Assembly (NCBI GenBank): GCA_012656075.1
Contig: JAAKBF010000159.1
Location: forward strand, 1,054,001-1,118,000
Length of the DNA: 64,000 bases
Reading direction: 5' to 3'
Origin: Phytophthora hibernalis
Lineage: Eukaryota; Oomycota; Peronosporomycetes; Peronosporales; Peronosporaceae
Position numbers and translations under genes: made by a program. This document shows, in pieces, positions 34,446-45,767 of this stretch (the stretch's first letter is position 1; every line of letters begins with the position of its first letter). The notes beneath the pieces are model-generated. The model searched no databases. It saw nothing but the letters and a program-made list of their open reading frames with translations, and had not been told where the DNA came from.

Positions 34446-34850
34446 AGGGGCGGTAGACGGCGATGATGAAAATGAGAGCGATCAAGAGTGAGCATGTGTG
34501 GCATCAAATGGTTGTGAGCTTTGTCAGATCGTAATACACTTTTTCTCGAATCCCTGTACCTTTTGCTCCGACTGTTCTGGATGTTTGGGTGCATAAAGAC
34601 GCTCTTTGTACCACTTATTTTCCGTTGTGCAGCAGATCCTTCCACTGCACAATCCCGTTTGCAGTAACTTACGACATTTGGTGCTGTCTACTAGCTGCTA
34701 AAGTGGTAGAACTTACGACATGTAAGTGATAGACCTCTCGGAAACTTATACTCCTTCCCGCACGTCGAACATATGCCACATACAAACATATAGTGACAAG
34801 GATACGACGTAATTTACGACTTTAGTTAGCTCATTTTCGATACACTTATC

Positions 34851-34864
34851 TGGGAACCAAGGGG
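34851..34864 (-). repeat. piggyBac right terminal inverted repeat
   Basis: TGGGAACCAAGGGG followed by TTAA, an exact inverse of the left end. Confidence 0.93.
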
Positions 34865-35263
34865 TTAATGTTGTATTTCTCGGAGCGTTTTCACCATATA
34901 ACAGGCCACTTATCATCATCAATCTGGAAGCCAACGGTCTACGCATGCTCTATGAAAGAGAAAGTGACCACGACTATCGCTGCATGGAGCTATTCGCCAT
35001 TGGTGCATCGTTGCGTCTGGTCCCTCTACCACACATGTTGAACCTACTCCGAAAAACATCTTGTGTTCAGTATACTTCGGGTTCACTTTCCCTTCGGCGG
35101 GCCATCCGGTTGCCTCTACAGACCCACTCCTCATTCTGCATTCGCCATGGCGCAACACGACGCACACCCGACAACGACCCGTTTCCGAGCCTTCACGGCG
35201 TCTCTGGGCTTGATGTCCCGGTCTCCATCCGCCCAATTGTCGGCCCCAAGCGTCCTTCGACCA

Positions 35264-37217
35264 ATGAGCGCGACGTCGTTTCGGTCGCTCTACGGCAACT
35301 TCACGCTCTACCTCCGCGTGCATTCGGCGCAGCACCTGTCGGCCGTGACCCAAGGCTTCTACTGTAAATTGTACTTAGGGACTCGCCCATGATCGGCGGC
35401 TTCGGCCAAGGGAAATCACTGGTGAACATGGACAAGCAAGCCAGACTAGGCAGCAGTCATCAAACCTTCCATACGAAAGTGCAGATGAGTGCACAAAGGG
35501 GCAACCCCGAGTGGAACGAGAAGTTCCAGATGAACGTCCGAGACGCCAAGACGGAAATCCTGACGATCCGCGTGAAGAACCATGTTCTGTTATACAGTCC
35601 GGCTCGGGGCCTGCGTCGTCCACTTGCGGCAACTTCAACTTGGAGTTACCGTAGACGAATGGTTTCCTTTGTACAAGAACGACAAGCCGTCAGGGCAAAT
35701 CCGACTGCAAATTTGTCTGCAACAAAATGCACCAATAACGGATAGAAGGTACTCGCAACCGAGTGAGGAAGTGATGCAGAGGATGATTCAGGAACATCGA
35801 GAGCAGCAGGAGACTGCGAGGAGGGAAATGGAGTTGAAACAACAAGAAAAGGGCAAAAAGATGGTGGAGGACGAGGTTAAACATGTTGGATTGAGAGAGC
35901 AGATGCAGAGAGAAGAAAGGTGGAGAAAACAGTGTGCACAACGAGAGGTGCAAGTCCAACAACAGGAAGAGGAACAGGACTCGGACGTTGACCTTCCCGC
36001 GAGTTTTAAAAATCGAGGAGTTAAGGCAGAGGAAGATGTTGCATCTCAGCTGATGAGTGAACTGAGTCTCAAGGAAAGCATGGAGAAAAACCAGAAGCAG
36101 GCAGTGGATTCGGGAATTTCGAACGGGTACACTGGTTATGGTGTCAACACTGCGAATGATGCTACGGAGGCTGCTGATCGATGGACGACTGGTTTCGGGA
36201 CTATTCGGTTTTCTGTGGAGGAGCTGGACCAAGTTGTACAAAACGCGTTGCCAACCTCAGATTCTTCGGACTCGACGTCAGATTTCCAGCAGCGTCGTCG
36301 TCTTCGCAAAAATCGTGATGATAAAAACGTAATCGCCGTAAATCGAGAAGACAACCCAAGCGACGAGCTCGCAGTGACGACGAATCTTCTGACACAAGCA
36401 CGCCGTCTTCAAGGGAGTACCGCAAGTATTCTTCACGAATCAAATCTTCCGAAGAAAAATCTTCACGAAAAGCTCGCTGCCTGAGTCGAGGTCTTCCCAA
36501 AGCCAACTTAGCAACCAAACTGAGAACCGTCAAGATTGGGATATTCCGAATACGTTGTCGTTCCCACCCAGCTCCTCAATTGAATCGTCGGATGAAGAAA
36601 GTCGTCGTCGCAGACGCCGCAAAGCTGAAAGGGCTAAGAAACGGGAAAGGAAAGGAAGCGCCGGTCAAAGCGAAAGGCTACAAAGTCTCTACGGGCCTAT
36701 GATAGCAGTGATTTCTCTTCATCATCGTCGCCATCGTCCTCCTCGTCGCTCTCATCATCTGAAGAGGAGCGACTCCGTCGCAAACTCAAGAAAAAAGGCG
36801 AAGGAAGCCAAGGCGCGAGCTTTGCTAGCTGAAAGCGGTGGCTCACGCGATTCAGGTCGTACTCCAGGTATGCAACACTCGCACAAAGCTGACTCGCGGA
36901 GTATTGATTATATTCCGTATGTAACGCAGCAGTCGGGGCTGCACGGTGTTGCTAATACCCAAGCCAACGATGGCGGACCAAGACTACCAACTCACTCCGA
37001 TACGGGAGATTATGCAGCTTCGACTGTAACATCCAGCTCTTTCGCTTCGAGTACAAACCGGCAACAACCATTGTATAGCAGCAAAGCTCCCACCGAGTAC
37101 GGGCCGAAGGGAGTGGTGGGCTTTGATGAACCTTCTCAGCCTCCGATGCCGCAATATCCTAGGCAAGCGACGAACGAGCAGACCAACGCTGAACTGATGC
37201 GCTCGTTTTGCTTTTGA
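35264..37217 (+). CDS. C2-domain protein with Arg/Ser-rich tail; several frame breaks
   Basis: The proposed start MSATSFRSLYGNFTLYLRV leads straight into a C2-like beta-sandwich (about residues 10-140), with FYCKLYLG, NPEWNEKF and ACVVHLRQLQLGVTVDEWFPLY. C2 domains bind membranes, often with calcium, but the loop aspartates are too sparse to claim calcium binding. A Gln/Glu/Arg-rich coiled coil, an Asp/Ser region and an RS-rich basic tail follow, ending ELMRSFCF. Six single-base shifts are needed (near 35,379, 35,605, 36,330, 36,478, 36,660, 36,790). With them the span becomes 1956 nt, or 652 codons. The first lies in a GGG run. Assembly error or pseudogene are both possible. It converges on the sirtuin gene. 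Confidence 0.6.
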
Positions 37218-37483
37218 GAGCTCTCTCATGCTTCCATTGAATACTTCGAAGTATTCACGATCCTCCCTTGTGTTTTCGTCCATGCGTGTGTTGCATTATG
37301 GGTAGAAGTTTGAGCTAATGCGGGTATCAAGTCGTTCTTGATATACTACTTTGCACTTAACTACATATTTAGTCTTGGGCAGCATGTGGATATGCTTGTG
37401 TGAGCACCAAGCGTTGTCGACAGAGCTGCTAGTGTTTCTCCGTCTGGTTCATTCAAGCCGACACTGTCAATACTGCGCCTCAA

Positions 37484-37536
37484 GGAATTCCACGTTCTCG
37501 CCCCTACATCCACTGTCGGGGAGAACGTGGAATTCC
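37484..37536. repeat. Long inverted repeat between convergent genes
   Basis: GGAATTCCACGTTCTC...GAGAACGTGGAATTCC, 16-bp perfect arms with an extra CCCC/GGGG pairing inside, spacer about 20 nt. It lies between the 3' ends of the C2 gene (37,217) and the sirtuin gene (37,656), so it could form a transcript-end hairpin from either strand. Confidence 0.8.
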
Positions 37537-37655
37537 AGGTACTCTGAGGATCAACAGCCTGAACATGCAATGTGAAAGCCCTTTGCACTATCTGTCATCG
37601 GCGTGCTTTATAAGATGCCTAGTATCATGCCAAGTAAGGGGGCTTTCGATACTCT

Positions 37656-39474
37656 CTATACGCACTGCGTGAACCGATGTCTGCCGCCCTTGTGCTTGAA
37701 TTTTCTCTTGGGGTAGCAATCTCCGCACAGATCGTAGTCGAAGCAGTCACTGCAACCAAATTCACAAGTTTAAGCATCCGTTTCTGCTGAAGGTAAACCT
37801 TTCAGCATTGCAAGACTTACTTGCAACGGTAGTGGACAGTCTTGACCCCAGGAGAAGGCTCCCCGTCCGGATCAATGCGCTCTTCGCATCGATTGCTGTA
37901 TTGCCACGAGTATATTCACGTTAGAAGAGTAAATACCCACCGCCACGACGGTCGATGCTGAACGTACCACACGATCTCGTCTCCAAGTTCTTCTTCCTCC
38001 TCCTCCTCTTCGTCGTTCTCATCATCGGCATTCATACCAGAAGCGAGTTTGTTTTTACACTGGCACTCGCGAAAGCAGTACACACGCTTGCCAGTGGCAT
38101 CCTGGTGCGAGATAATTTCACTGCGGCGAACGAGAGGCTTCTTCTTGGCGGCCTTCGTCGCCTTTGGTTCCAGCGCCCAACCAGCTTGTTTGCAGATATA
38201 GCGGATTATATCGTCGCAATCGCCTAAAAGCGACATGTCAAACTCTTCTTCGTCAGTGGCCCCATTGTCGCCGCCTTTACTTCTACTAACTCGGCTCATA
38301 GTTCCGGCTGTTGAAAGCTTTTTCGATTTCAGTTTCTTTTTCTTGAGCACAGTCTTGTTAATCACCACTTGGGGGATATGTGCGGGCAAATATCCTGGGA
38401 TCTCCATGACGGGTGCAACCTTCAGCGACGTTCCCATAACAATAAGTAAATCTGCCTGCAAGCGGTCTTTCGTAATCGTCGTGCTCACTTTGTCGTCCAG
38501 AATTTCACCAAAGAACGTGATCTCCGGCTTCAGCACACCGCGGCAGTTTGGTTCAGAGCACGAAGGGATAACTCCTGCCTGAATAACCGGCATCAAAGTG
38601 CTCGTCTGCACGCGCTTCTTACACCGCATGCATGCCGAATAGGCAAAGCTGCCGTGGCAAGGGATGCACCTCTTCACACCGGCCGCTTCTTCCAGCCCAT
38701 CAATATTCTGAGTATACACCCGCAACAACTTCTTTTGTCCTGTAGTAGTCTCAAAAACCAGTGCGTCGGTGACGGCTTGGGCGAGTTTGCAAAGGCATTG
38801 CGCACAACCTCGAAAAAGGAGCCGGATCCTCTCGGAAGTAGTCAATTTGGAACAAGCACTCAGGCTCCGGCAACACTACGTCCATGTTGCGTGCCATGGC
38901 ATAAATTCCGTCTTTCGAACGGAAGTCCGGGATACCACATGACACACTGATCCCTGCTCCTGCAATGACCACGACTTTCTTGGCCTTCTTGAGCACCTTG
39001 ACAAAGTCGGCAATGGAGTCCAGCGTCTTGCGAGGCTGCGAACTCAACGAGTCCACCTTGGCTTCTTGGAGACACTCGTAACAACTTGTGTTGCCCAGGA
39101 TGGACGCCGACTGGAACGGTTTGCCGCATGCTGCATGGTACCTGTATACCCAAACGACGAAATATAGTTTACATATAATAGCAAAATTTAGTCAACTATG
39201 GTACAAATTCAAATAAAATAGTGGGTGGCGTGCGTACAGTCGGTAACAGCTGTCACACTGGAGCATGGTGTTTCGGTAGGTTCTGGGGTCGGTGGCAGAT
39301 AAAGCACTCGGTCGATTCTTTGCGGCGCTTTTTCTTATTGGTACCGTAACTTTCGTCCGCCGAATCGTCCTCCTCGGTCGAGTACTCTGGGATTTGCTGG
39401 CCCGAGGACAGAACGGCGTAGTCCACGTCCGTCCGCTTAGCCTTCCGGGTCGGCCGTTCTGATAGCGCCATCAT
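37656..39474 (-). CDS. SIRT1-class NAD-dependent deacetylase with PHD and ZZ-like fingers
   Basis: Four exons are inferred: 39,474-39,238, 39,141-37,941, 37,895-37,821 and 37,749-37,656, with GT-AG introns of 96, 45 and 71 bp. Exon 1 into exon 2 gives a C4HC3 PHD finger (CFIC, CDSC, YHAAC, CYEC; residues about 55-105). The SIR2 core follows with GAGIS, GIPDFRS, YTQNIDGLE, catalytic His in HGSF, zinc pairs CMRC and CSEPNC, PEITFFGE and MGTSLKV. FDMSLLGDCD resembles the end of the SIRT1 core. An acidic stretch and a ZZ-like finger (YRCNDCFDYDLCGDC, KHKGGRHRF) close the protein. The family removes acetyl groups from histone lysines using NAD. One extra base near 39,275 and two missing bases near 38,790-38,820 (one in a T5 run) must be allowed for. 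The total is then 1608 nt, about 535 residues. Confidence 0.85.
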
Positions 39475-39507
39475 TTTCCAAAAGGCTCAAAGAGGCTCGA
39501 TGGACGC

Positions 39508-39522
39508 GAATCTGGGAGTGAG
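39508..39522 (-). promoter_or_regulatory. Oomycete initiator-like element of the sirtuin gene
   Basis: Minus-strand CTCACTCCCAGATTC closely fits the oomycete initiator consensus (GCTCATTYYNCAWTTT). It lies 33-47 bp upstream of the ATG at 39,474, the usual distance. Confidence 0.5.
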
Positions 39523-42287
39523 GCCCCTACGTACAGAGGGGGTACGCCGTTTTTTGTTAGGTTTTTCTTAGTTTTCCGGACAGGAGAACCGTCGTAAGTA
39601 CGATTACGATGATCCTGGGTAAAAGCAAGTGTCTGTAGACCACCGATTGGGATGGGGAAGGAACTGAAATGCGACGAGAAAGAGTGTTGCACGATAAATA
39701 GACACGAGCGCGCTGGTTCACTTGAGTTTTTGGAGCGGCCAGGCTGGCGAACTTCGTTTTTGGTTTTGGTTTCAATTGTTTGGATTGGGAAATATCCACG
39801 AGATTGCAAGATGTGAGCTGGAGTTGAGCGTTGGAAGGTGTTGCCGTAGGCTATTGCCACGTGGGGGCTCTGTGATCGGAAAGCACAGGATTTTTTAAAG
39901 TGTGATGCTTTTCGATCGTTACACGGCGAGAAAACTCAGACGCCGCCCCAGATACTGAGCTACCGAGGCTACAAATACTAAAAACGTAAAAACAACAGGA
40001 AACGAAGTACAAAAATGTATGCGTAGTTACGTACTTGTTGTACGAGGAGAATGTCCTGCATTATGTTCTGAAGGCTCGTATGTGGTACCCAAAGTGCACA
40101 TTTCCATCGAATACGGGTGGTGATGCGCAAAGAATTTTGGCAAGGTGCTTGTGTGTGTAAGCCGAAGAAGCAGGTTGAGTCGTTGGCATTGACAGGATCG
40201 CTCCGCTGGCGTCATTACGCGATGGATGATTTGGGGGACGGATGGTCTGCTGGAAAACGATCGGTCAACCAAAAGAACATAATTATTTTGTAAGCCAACT
40301 TGTAAGCCCGAAAACGGTCTTCTAGTGAGGTCAAGAGTTCGCATGTGCTGAGCTGCAGGCATGACGGTCAGCACCGCAAGCGTGATCGTTTTTCGGTTAT
40401 TCGGTCCCATAGTGAAGATAGTATTATTTCGCTGAAATGCATGATCAACTTCCAAGTTGTCATTACATACAAAACCGCAGTACTATTCAAATCCGTAGCG
40501 CATCGGTTGGTGCGGGGTATCGCTTTTAACGTTCGTTGTTGGCGGAATTTGAACGACGCGCTGGAAGCGAATGTCGTGCACTGGCTTGTTTTTCAACTGT
40601 ACCTCGAATCATGGGTGCTAGACTCCTGTAATATTGTACGCTTGCCACCATCCCATGCATCCTGCCAAGGATTTTGGTAAGCCCCCAGCCGATGAGGGCC
40701 TGTGGCAAAAACGATAAGTTTTCCTTACAACAAAACTGCCCTCTTGAAGATTTTCCAACTGAAACGTGCGAGAATTATCCGATCATAGGCAGGTATCATG
40801 CGTGGTATGTCGCAAGAGGATGCGCGTCAACAGAGTTGCAGTGATTTCTTGGGGTGACAACAACTATCTTTTGGGAGTGACAGCTTCATGACGACGACCA
40901 ACAAAAACATCGATAGCTCTAGTGCCGTAGTAAATAGAAGGCGTTCTACTTCTACCAAAAACAAAATGTACTCCTTCCAACCTCAGGGCCTAATACAGGC
41001 AGACTGGGGGACCACGACGTGGAGTGAGACAGACCAACCAATGCTATTAATACAATGTAGGCATATAAAGTGCTCCAAACAAACTCGGAAACATTGATCA
41101 ACGCCAACTTTTCAAGCGTCCAAAAAGCGGTAAGAAATGGCTGCTGCGTTAGCGCGAGAGTGATAAAATTTAATGCAAAGATTTGTGGTAGGCTTACCGG
41201 TAGGAGCTTGTTGTGGTGCACGAGTCGCTGAACACACTCATCGTTTGTTTGATTTCTTTTACGATGATGTTGTGGATACACTGTTTGAGCTGCTTCCGCG
41301 CCATCATCTCTATGAGCGCTGTGACGTAAGTACGAATGGTGAATGAAAGTGGACAGCAGCCTCTTTCAGTCTGCAACGGAGAACGGCATATGGAATTACA
41401 GCCACCGCGAACCGTTGCCGCTGTGCAAGACATACCAATTGTCTGTGAAAAAATTGACCATGTCACGCTAATGTCGTCTTTGAAACGCGAAGCCTGCGTC
41501 ACGAACGCTCAAGCCTCAACCTGTTACAGAAAAGAAGGCTCCTGAAGGCAAAAAAGCTTCGAAGGTTAAATTCATTGTGGAGGAATGAATACGCAAATAT
41601 GTCACCCGTACCAGCTTCATGTTTTGACCTCGACAACAAAGCTTTGCTGATGCTCCCTTCCCGCAAATAGTAATGTTTCTGTACTTTTTCGTGTCACATC
41701 ACACAACAAAATTCTCCGGGCAAGCACGAAATAGCACAAAACTCGCGGGTTTGGACAGATCTCGGCGAGCTGAAGCCAATCACGGCCAAAAGACAAATAT
41801 TGAGGTCACAGCAGAAAGTCACTGCCTGAGAGGCCATCTTACTTCTTCACAAAAAATCGTAAATTAAACTTTGAGACGGCGTCAAACCAAATGATACTAA
41901 TCAACCATAGTACGAATCGCGATTTAGACACACCACTCGCACGAAGGGCGTCTTGCGCTCATTTCGAGCCCTTGTCCACTTGAAAATGTTCAGAATTGGT
42001 GAAGTGACACGCTCTGGAAAAACATACCTCCATTTTCATACCCCAAAATGGCGGAACATTTTGTTGGCTGGTGGTCGCAACATCTTTTCAATTTTTGTGA
42101 AAAGTGTATTATCGGAAAGGTCTTGTTAAAAGCAATCAAAAGAGAGTAGTTTTACTCTTTGAAAGGGATAAAAAGACAACAATTTAAAATTTCGGCTAGG
42201 TATGAAAAACAGGCGGTCATCTTTAAAGTCGATTATCTCAATATCAGTTATTAATATTAATAACTCTAAAAGCGGCTCGTGCTAGTG
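39523..42287. other. Intergenic, no gene firmly supported
   Basis: Several frames of 60-140 codons occur (for example 40,027-40,455 minus, 40,888-41,097 plus, 41,194-41,502 minus). None has a recognisable domain and opposite strands compete. A transposon remnant or lineage-specific small gene cannot be excluded. Confidence 0.3.
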
Positions 42288-42477
42288 GTACAAAACGAGT
42301 CTACTGAAACGTGGAGGTTATGTATGATTCTGAGTCTTTTCTACATCGTATAAACTTTGAAGTCGCTGGAGGACGGATGTCATCTTGCTTCAAATCATGA
42401 AAGTGGAAGATGCCGATAGGAAAACTACACCCGAGCCTCACCCTTGAAAACCCTGAGAGCGGTGACACAACCTAAGC
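42288..42477. repeat. Dispersed repeat, copy B
   Basis: This matches 30,951-31,149 in the same orientation. The best-kept part is CCTCACCCTTGAAAACCCTGAGAGCGGTGACACAA. The copies are about 11 kb apart. Confidence 0.7.
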
Positions 42478-42918
42478 CGCCTCATTTCTGCTGAAAATCG
42501 CGCTGAGACCGAGTTTAGTAAGTTATCCGATCTAGGTAACTCAGCTCGCACGAAATGCCAGGAATGAAAGATATGCCCTTTAACGATAATAATATTTATA
42601 ACACCTCCTCTCGGCTTTTAGATGGATACTTATAAACATCATCCGGTATTGCATTTGAAGTTGATGTGAAGTACATAAATGTCATTTAGTTGCCAAATGC
42701 CACGGTGGCGTTACGCCACCTAGTGAGTCATACGCTTGGTTTTCGTCTACGTATCCTGCAGGAGTGTAAAGTCAAGGAGGGAGTGCTTGAAGTGGGTCGT
42801 CACGCGGATATGATATTGTGAGTTGTACTCAAAACTGGATTGACTTGTCTAGAGAAAACGTAAGTCCATCAACCGACGAAACGAAAAGAGCTTTCTATTG
42901 GCTAAAATAAATGGTTTA

Positions 42919-43815
42919 TTAACGTGTTTGACGTTTGCGTGACTTGAACGGAAGAACGCGACTGCGCGTGGTGTCAGCCTCGCGCACCAATCTCAACACG
43001 GTGGTGAGTTTGATCTGGTCCGTTCTACGCGTGCGTGTGCTAGGCTTTAACTTCAGTGTATCGTACCCCGTCTTGAACAGCTCGATGGCGTGTTCTTCAT
43101 CGCAGATGACCGGCATCGGTAAGACTTTTGCACTTCGATGCCGTTGATAATGGGCCTCATTATCATCGACCAATCTGATAGAGTTGCTTTCTTTTTGGTG
43201 TGCTCGGATCGTCGGATAAAATGCCGTTGTACGGAGAATATCCGCGCCTGACATCACCAAACCACCACAACATCCAATCTGCAAGTGGATCAATGCAAGG
43301 GAAATCAAAGCCTCTCGGGAGCAGGTGAATTTTTCTCCCCATGTATAGTTTTGACGTGCCGGTGCTGACAATGATACACTAGTTGGATCTTTCGTATTCG
43401 TTCCCTGCAGGCCCAAGTCCGTCACGAGAGACGTGAGCTTCTCGCGTAGCAGCTCCCTTGTGGTATTACCTGCCGTTTTGCCTGTTTTCTCCAGCACATG
43501 CTCCATTCGCTGCTCCAACATATCGGGTAGAGTATCAATCGATTTTTGCTGCCTGTCTAGTTTTTATAGTTTAATATGGGGTGGAATTCCAGTTGGGTGC
43601 ATCGTTTTCGACTCCTCGTTCTCTAAATTTGTTAAAAACTCATCCAAAATCGCCGAGTTAGTAAACACTGAGGTTGATCGCGGTTGATGATTGCTGGGCA
43701 CCTCGTTTAACAGAAATTCGGCATGTTGCACTAATGAGGCAAGACAAAGCTCCAAAATTGCAACGAGATTAGGATCCCTCCTGTCCACAACTCCCTGCGA
43801 GCTTCCATCACTCAT
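42919..43815 (-). pseudogene. Oomycete repeat-family ORF, one in-frame stop and a frameshift
   Basis: A minus-strand frame begins MSDGSSQGVVDRRDPN and continues past one TAA (near 43,561) in the same frame into KLDRQQKSIDTLPDMLEQR. Near 43,305 the sense switches frame to give GFDFPCIDPLADWMLWWFGD, then SPYNGILSDDPSTPKRKQL. A final part (DEEHAIELFKTGYDTLKL) returns to the first frame. The W-x-LWWFGD followed by PY pattern recurs in multicopy oomycete proteins, some linked to transposons, as I recall. The catalytic identity is unknown. It is probably a decayed multicopy gene. Confidence 0.45.
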
Positions 43816-44056
43816 GACATATTTTTGAGCACTGCCTGCAGGCTGACTTATACGCTAGTATTTTGCCAATGAGAGAGCGGTCTTATCGTCGGCGAATGGA
43901 CCTAGGATTTCTCGGAAGGATTTGATCCGTAGCCGCTCATAGCGGATCATAGTCATAATAGCCGATCGAGATTCGTAATTCCTTGAAAATATAAGTCCAT
44001 TTGCCTACATGTTGATGGGAAACGTCATATGAAACTTACGGAACACCGGGAATGAT

Positions 44057-44096
44057 CGATTCGTAAATCGACCGCCGGCAAACCGGCGGCGAATCG
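44057..44096. repeat. Compound hairpin
   Basis: Outer arms CGATTCG (44,057-44,063) and CGAATCG (44,090-44,096) enclose CCGCCGG-CAAA-CCGGCGG (44,072-44,089). Confidence 0.7.
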
Positions 44097-44182
44097 TTCA
44101 CTTGGCTTTACTATCGGACAGGCCGTAGTCAGAGTCGTACTTAACAGAACAACCAAAACAAGGGATTTGACTTGATTTTGTA

Positions 44183-44206
44183 TTGGGTCGATCTTTGTCG
44201 ACCCAA
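44183..44206. repeat. 9-bp-stem hairpin
   Basis: TTGGGTCGA-TCTTTG-TCGACCCAA, perfect arms with a 6-nt loop, about 90 bp from the previous hairpin. Confidence 0.7.
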
Positions 44207-44255
44207 CGCAAATTTAGCCGGAATTCACAATATAAGCTTAGACGATTTCGTAACT

Positions 44256-44855
44256 TTATCTACAGTCTCCCGCGCAAAAACGTATCCTGTTCGCCATAAA
44301 AGATGACAATTGCCACCAAAGGGCCCCATGTTGTATTATATGTAATAGTGAGGTAGTACAGTACATGTACAACGGTTTCACAATTAATGCATCACGTACT
44401 TTGTTCGCACCGCGATGAAACACCTGGTGCCGAATTCTACTATCGATTTTCGTAATATAAAGTCTCTCCAAGATTGCTCGCTTGAACAGCGGCATTCTAC
44501 CTAAGCTAAAGGGGCTTTCGTGATGACCTGCAAATATGTACACACCGACGCTTATTTGCGTGAGGTATTTATTCAAGCTGGCGTTGAGAAGCTCAACTTG
44601 TCAAACATCGCACATCATGCCACTGTAAAATATTTTAAGTAGTTTATCAAAAAAGGATCGTGGTGGTATTGTGAACCCAGCTGTTCCCACAACGTCATAA
44701 GACTGCTTTCCGCGCCGCGACATAAGCACAAGGACGCAAGGGGGAGAGTCGATCATATGTGCAGTCAACTTGGCAGTGCCAAAGATGCAAAGTCGTGGAA
44801 GAGGCAGCATTCCATACGCCTGCCATAAGTAAGTGGGCCCTTGCTCATTGCTCAC
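44256..44855 (-). pseudogene. Hypothetical 200-codon ORF with one TGA stop
   Basis: One continuous minus-strand frame runs from MSNEQGPTYLWQAYGMLPLP to FCAGDCR, interrupted only by TGA between MMCDV and QVELLNASLNKYL. It is moderately hydrophobic and basic (SLGRMPLFKRAILERLY, IRHQVFHRGANKVRDALIVK). No signal peptide is clear. I do not recognise it. Preservation of one frame across 600 bp with a single stop suggests a recent pseudogene of a repeated family. Confidence 0.35.
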
Positions 44856-44938
44856 TTTCCAATTCCTACTGGAGTTGACATCTAGCTCTCCTTCTCAGGA
44901 CCAAGAACTCTTCGCCAAGCTCCATCCCTCCAGTCACC

Positions 44939-45767
44939 ATGGTCCGCACTTTCCCGATCGTCTTGAGTCTGCTGTTCGTGGCCACTGCTCCGGCTGAAAG
45001 CTACTCAGGGCGTCTTCTTCAGTCCTCACAGGGCAACTGCGCCCGTCGTGTGCGCTGCGAACAGCGGTGTTACTCCGTCGCAAGACTGTAATTCCCTTTG
45101 CAACCGCGTTGGGGATGGCAACAGCATGTCAGAGTGTGGCCAGAGCTGCTCCTGCACCACCGACACGTCGGCCACAGCTTTGCTTTGCTCCGCGAGCTGC
45201 CAGTACTCCCTCTCTGACTGCGCTGGTGGTCAGATGTGCAATGGTGAGACGATAGTGTGCCCCGGATCCATTGCCACCGGGTCAGCCTCGACCACAACCG
45301 CATCGACCACTCCGGGTTCAGCCGTATCAACATCATCGGGAACGACCGCGACTTCTACGAGCACTACCACGGCAGGCTCTACAACGGGCGGCGCTAATGC
45401 TAGATCATCTACAACTGGTGCGGCAGGGATTACAACGGCCGGGTCTTCCGTTGGTACGACTGGAAATTCGAGCACCACGTCGAGCTCGTCAACCCAAGGA
45501 GCTGATGCTTCGTCGGCCTCCGTGATGGGCAGCTTCTCGACCACAACCACTTCCCTTGAAGGTTCATTGTCGGGTTCAGCTACTTCGTCAGTTGACGTTG
45601 GTGACTCGAACTCGAGTGGGTCGACGGCTTCGTCACTGAGATCGGGGTCCTCCACGTCGTCTTCCTCTGGATCGCAATCGAACCCGAACTCTGCGGTTAG
45701 TGCAATGGTGCCTGGTGCATCGGTGTTGATGGCCATCGCGAGTGCATTCGCTTTTGCCCTTTGCTAA
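44939..45767 (+). CDS. Secreted Cys-rich, Ser/Thr-rich protein, probably GPI-anchored; one frameshift
   Basis: The ATG at 44,939 opens a clear signal peptide (FPIVLSLLFVATAPA). After a one-base frame switch near 45,041, a cysteine-rich domain of about 75 residues follows (CNSLCNRV, CGQSCSC, LLCSASCQ, CAGGQMC). It is followed by about 130 residues of Ser, Thr, Gly and Ala repeats (TTT, SSTTS types), suited to heavy O-glycosylation. The C-terminus is hydrophobic (VPGASVLMAIASAFAFALC) with small residues before it, typical of a GPI signal. The layout matches oomycete cell-wall or adhesin-like mucins. The Cys spacing is not one I can assign to elicitins. The span has one base too many for a single frame. 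Confidence 0.65.

Larger units (their letters stand above)
31391..34864 (+). mobile_element. piggyBac transposon copy 1 with perfect termini
   Basis: TTAA at 31,387-31,390 and again at 34,865-34,868 flank a 3474-bp element. Its ends, CCCCTTGGTTCCCA and TGGGAACCAAGGGG, are perfect 14-bp inverted repeats. TTAA duplication and CCC/GGG ends are diagnostic of the piggyBac superfamily. A piggyBac transposase lies inside on the plus strand. Subterminal AACTTACGACAT words occur at both ends. Confidence 0.93.

Noticed and set aside
40027..40455. Possible secreted effector (hydrophobic start, R-rich) on the minus strand
   Set aside because: The hydrophobic stretch is short, no RxLR-EER arrangement is present, and nothing else supports a gene.
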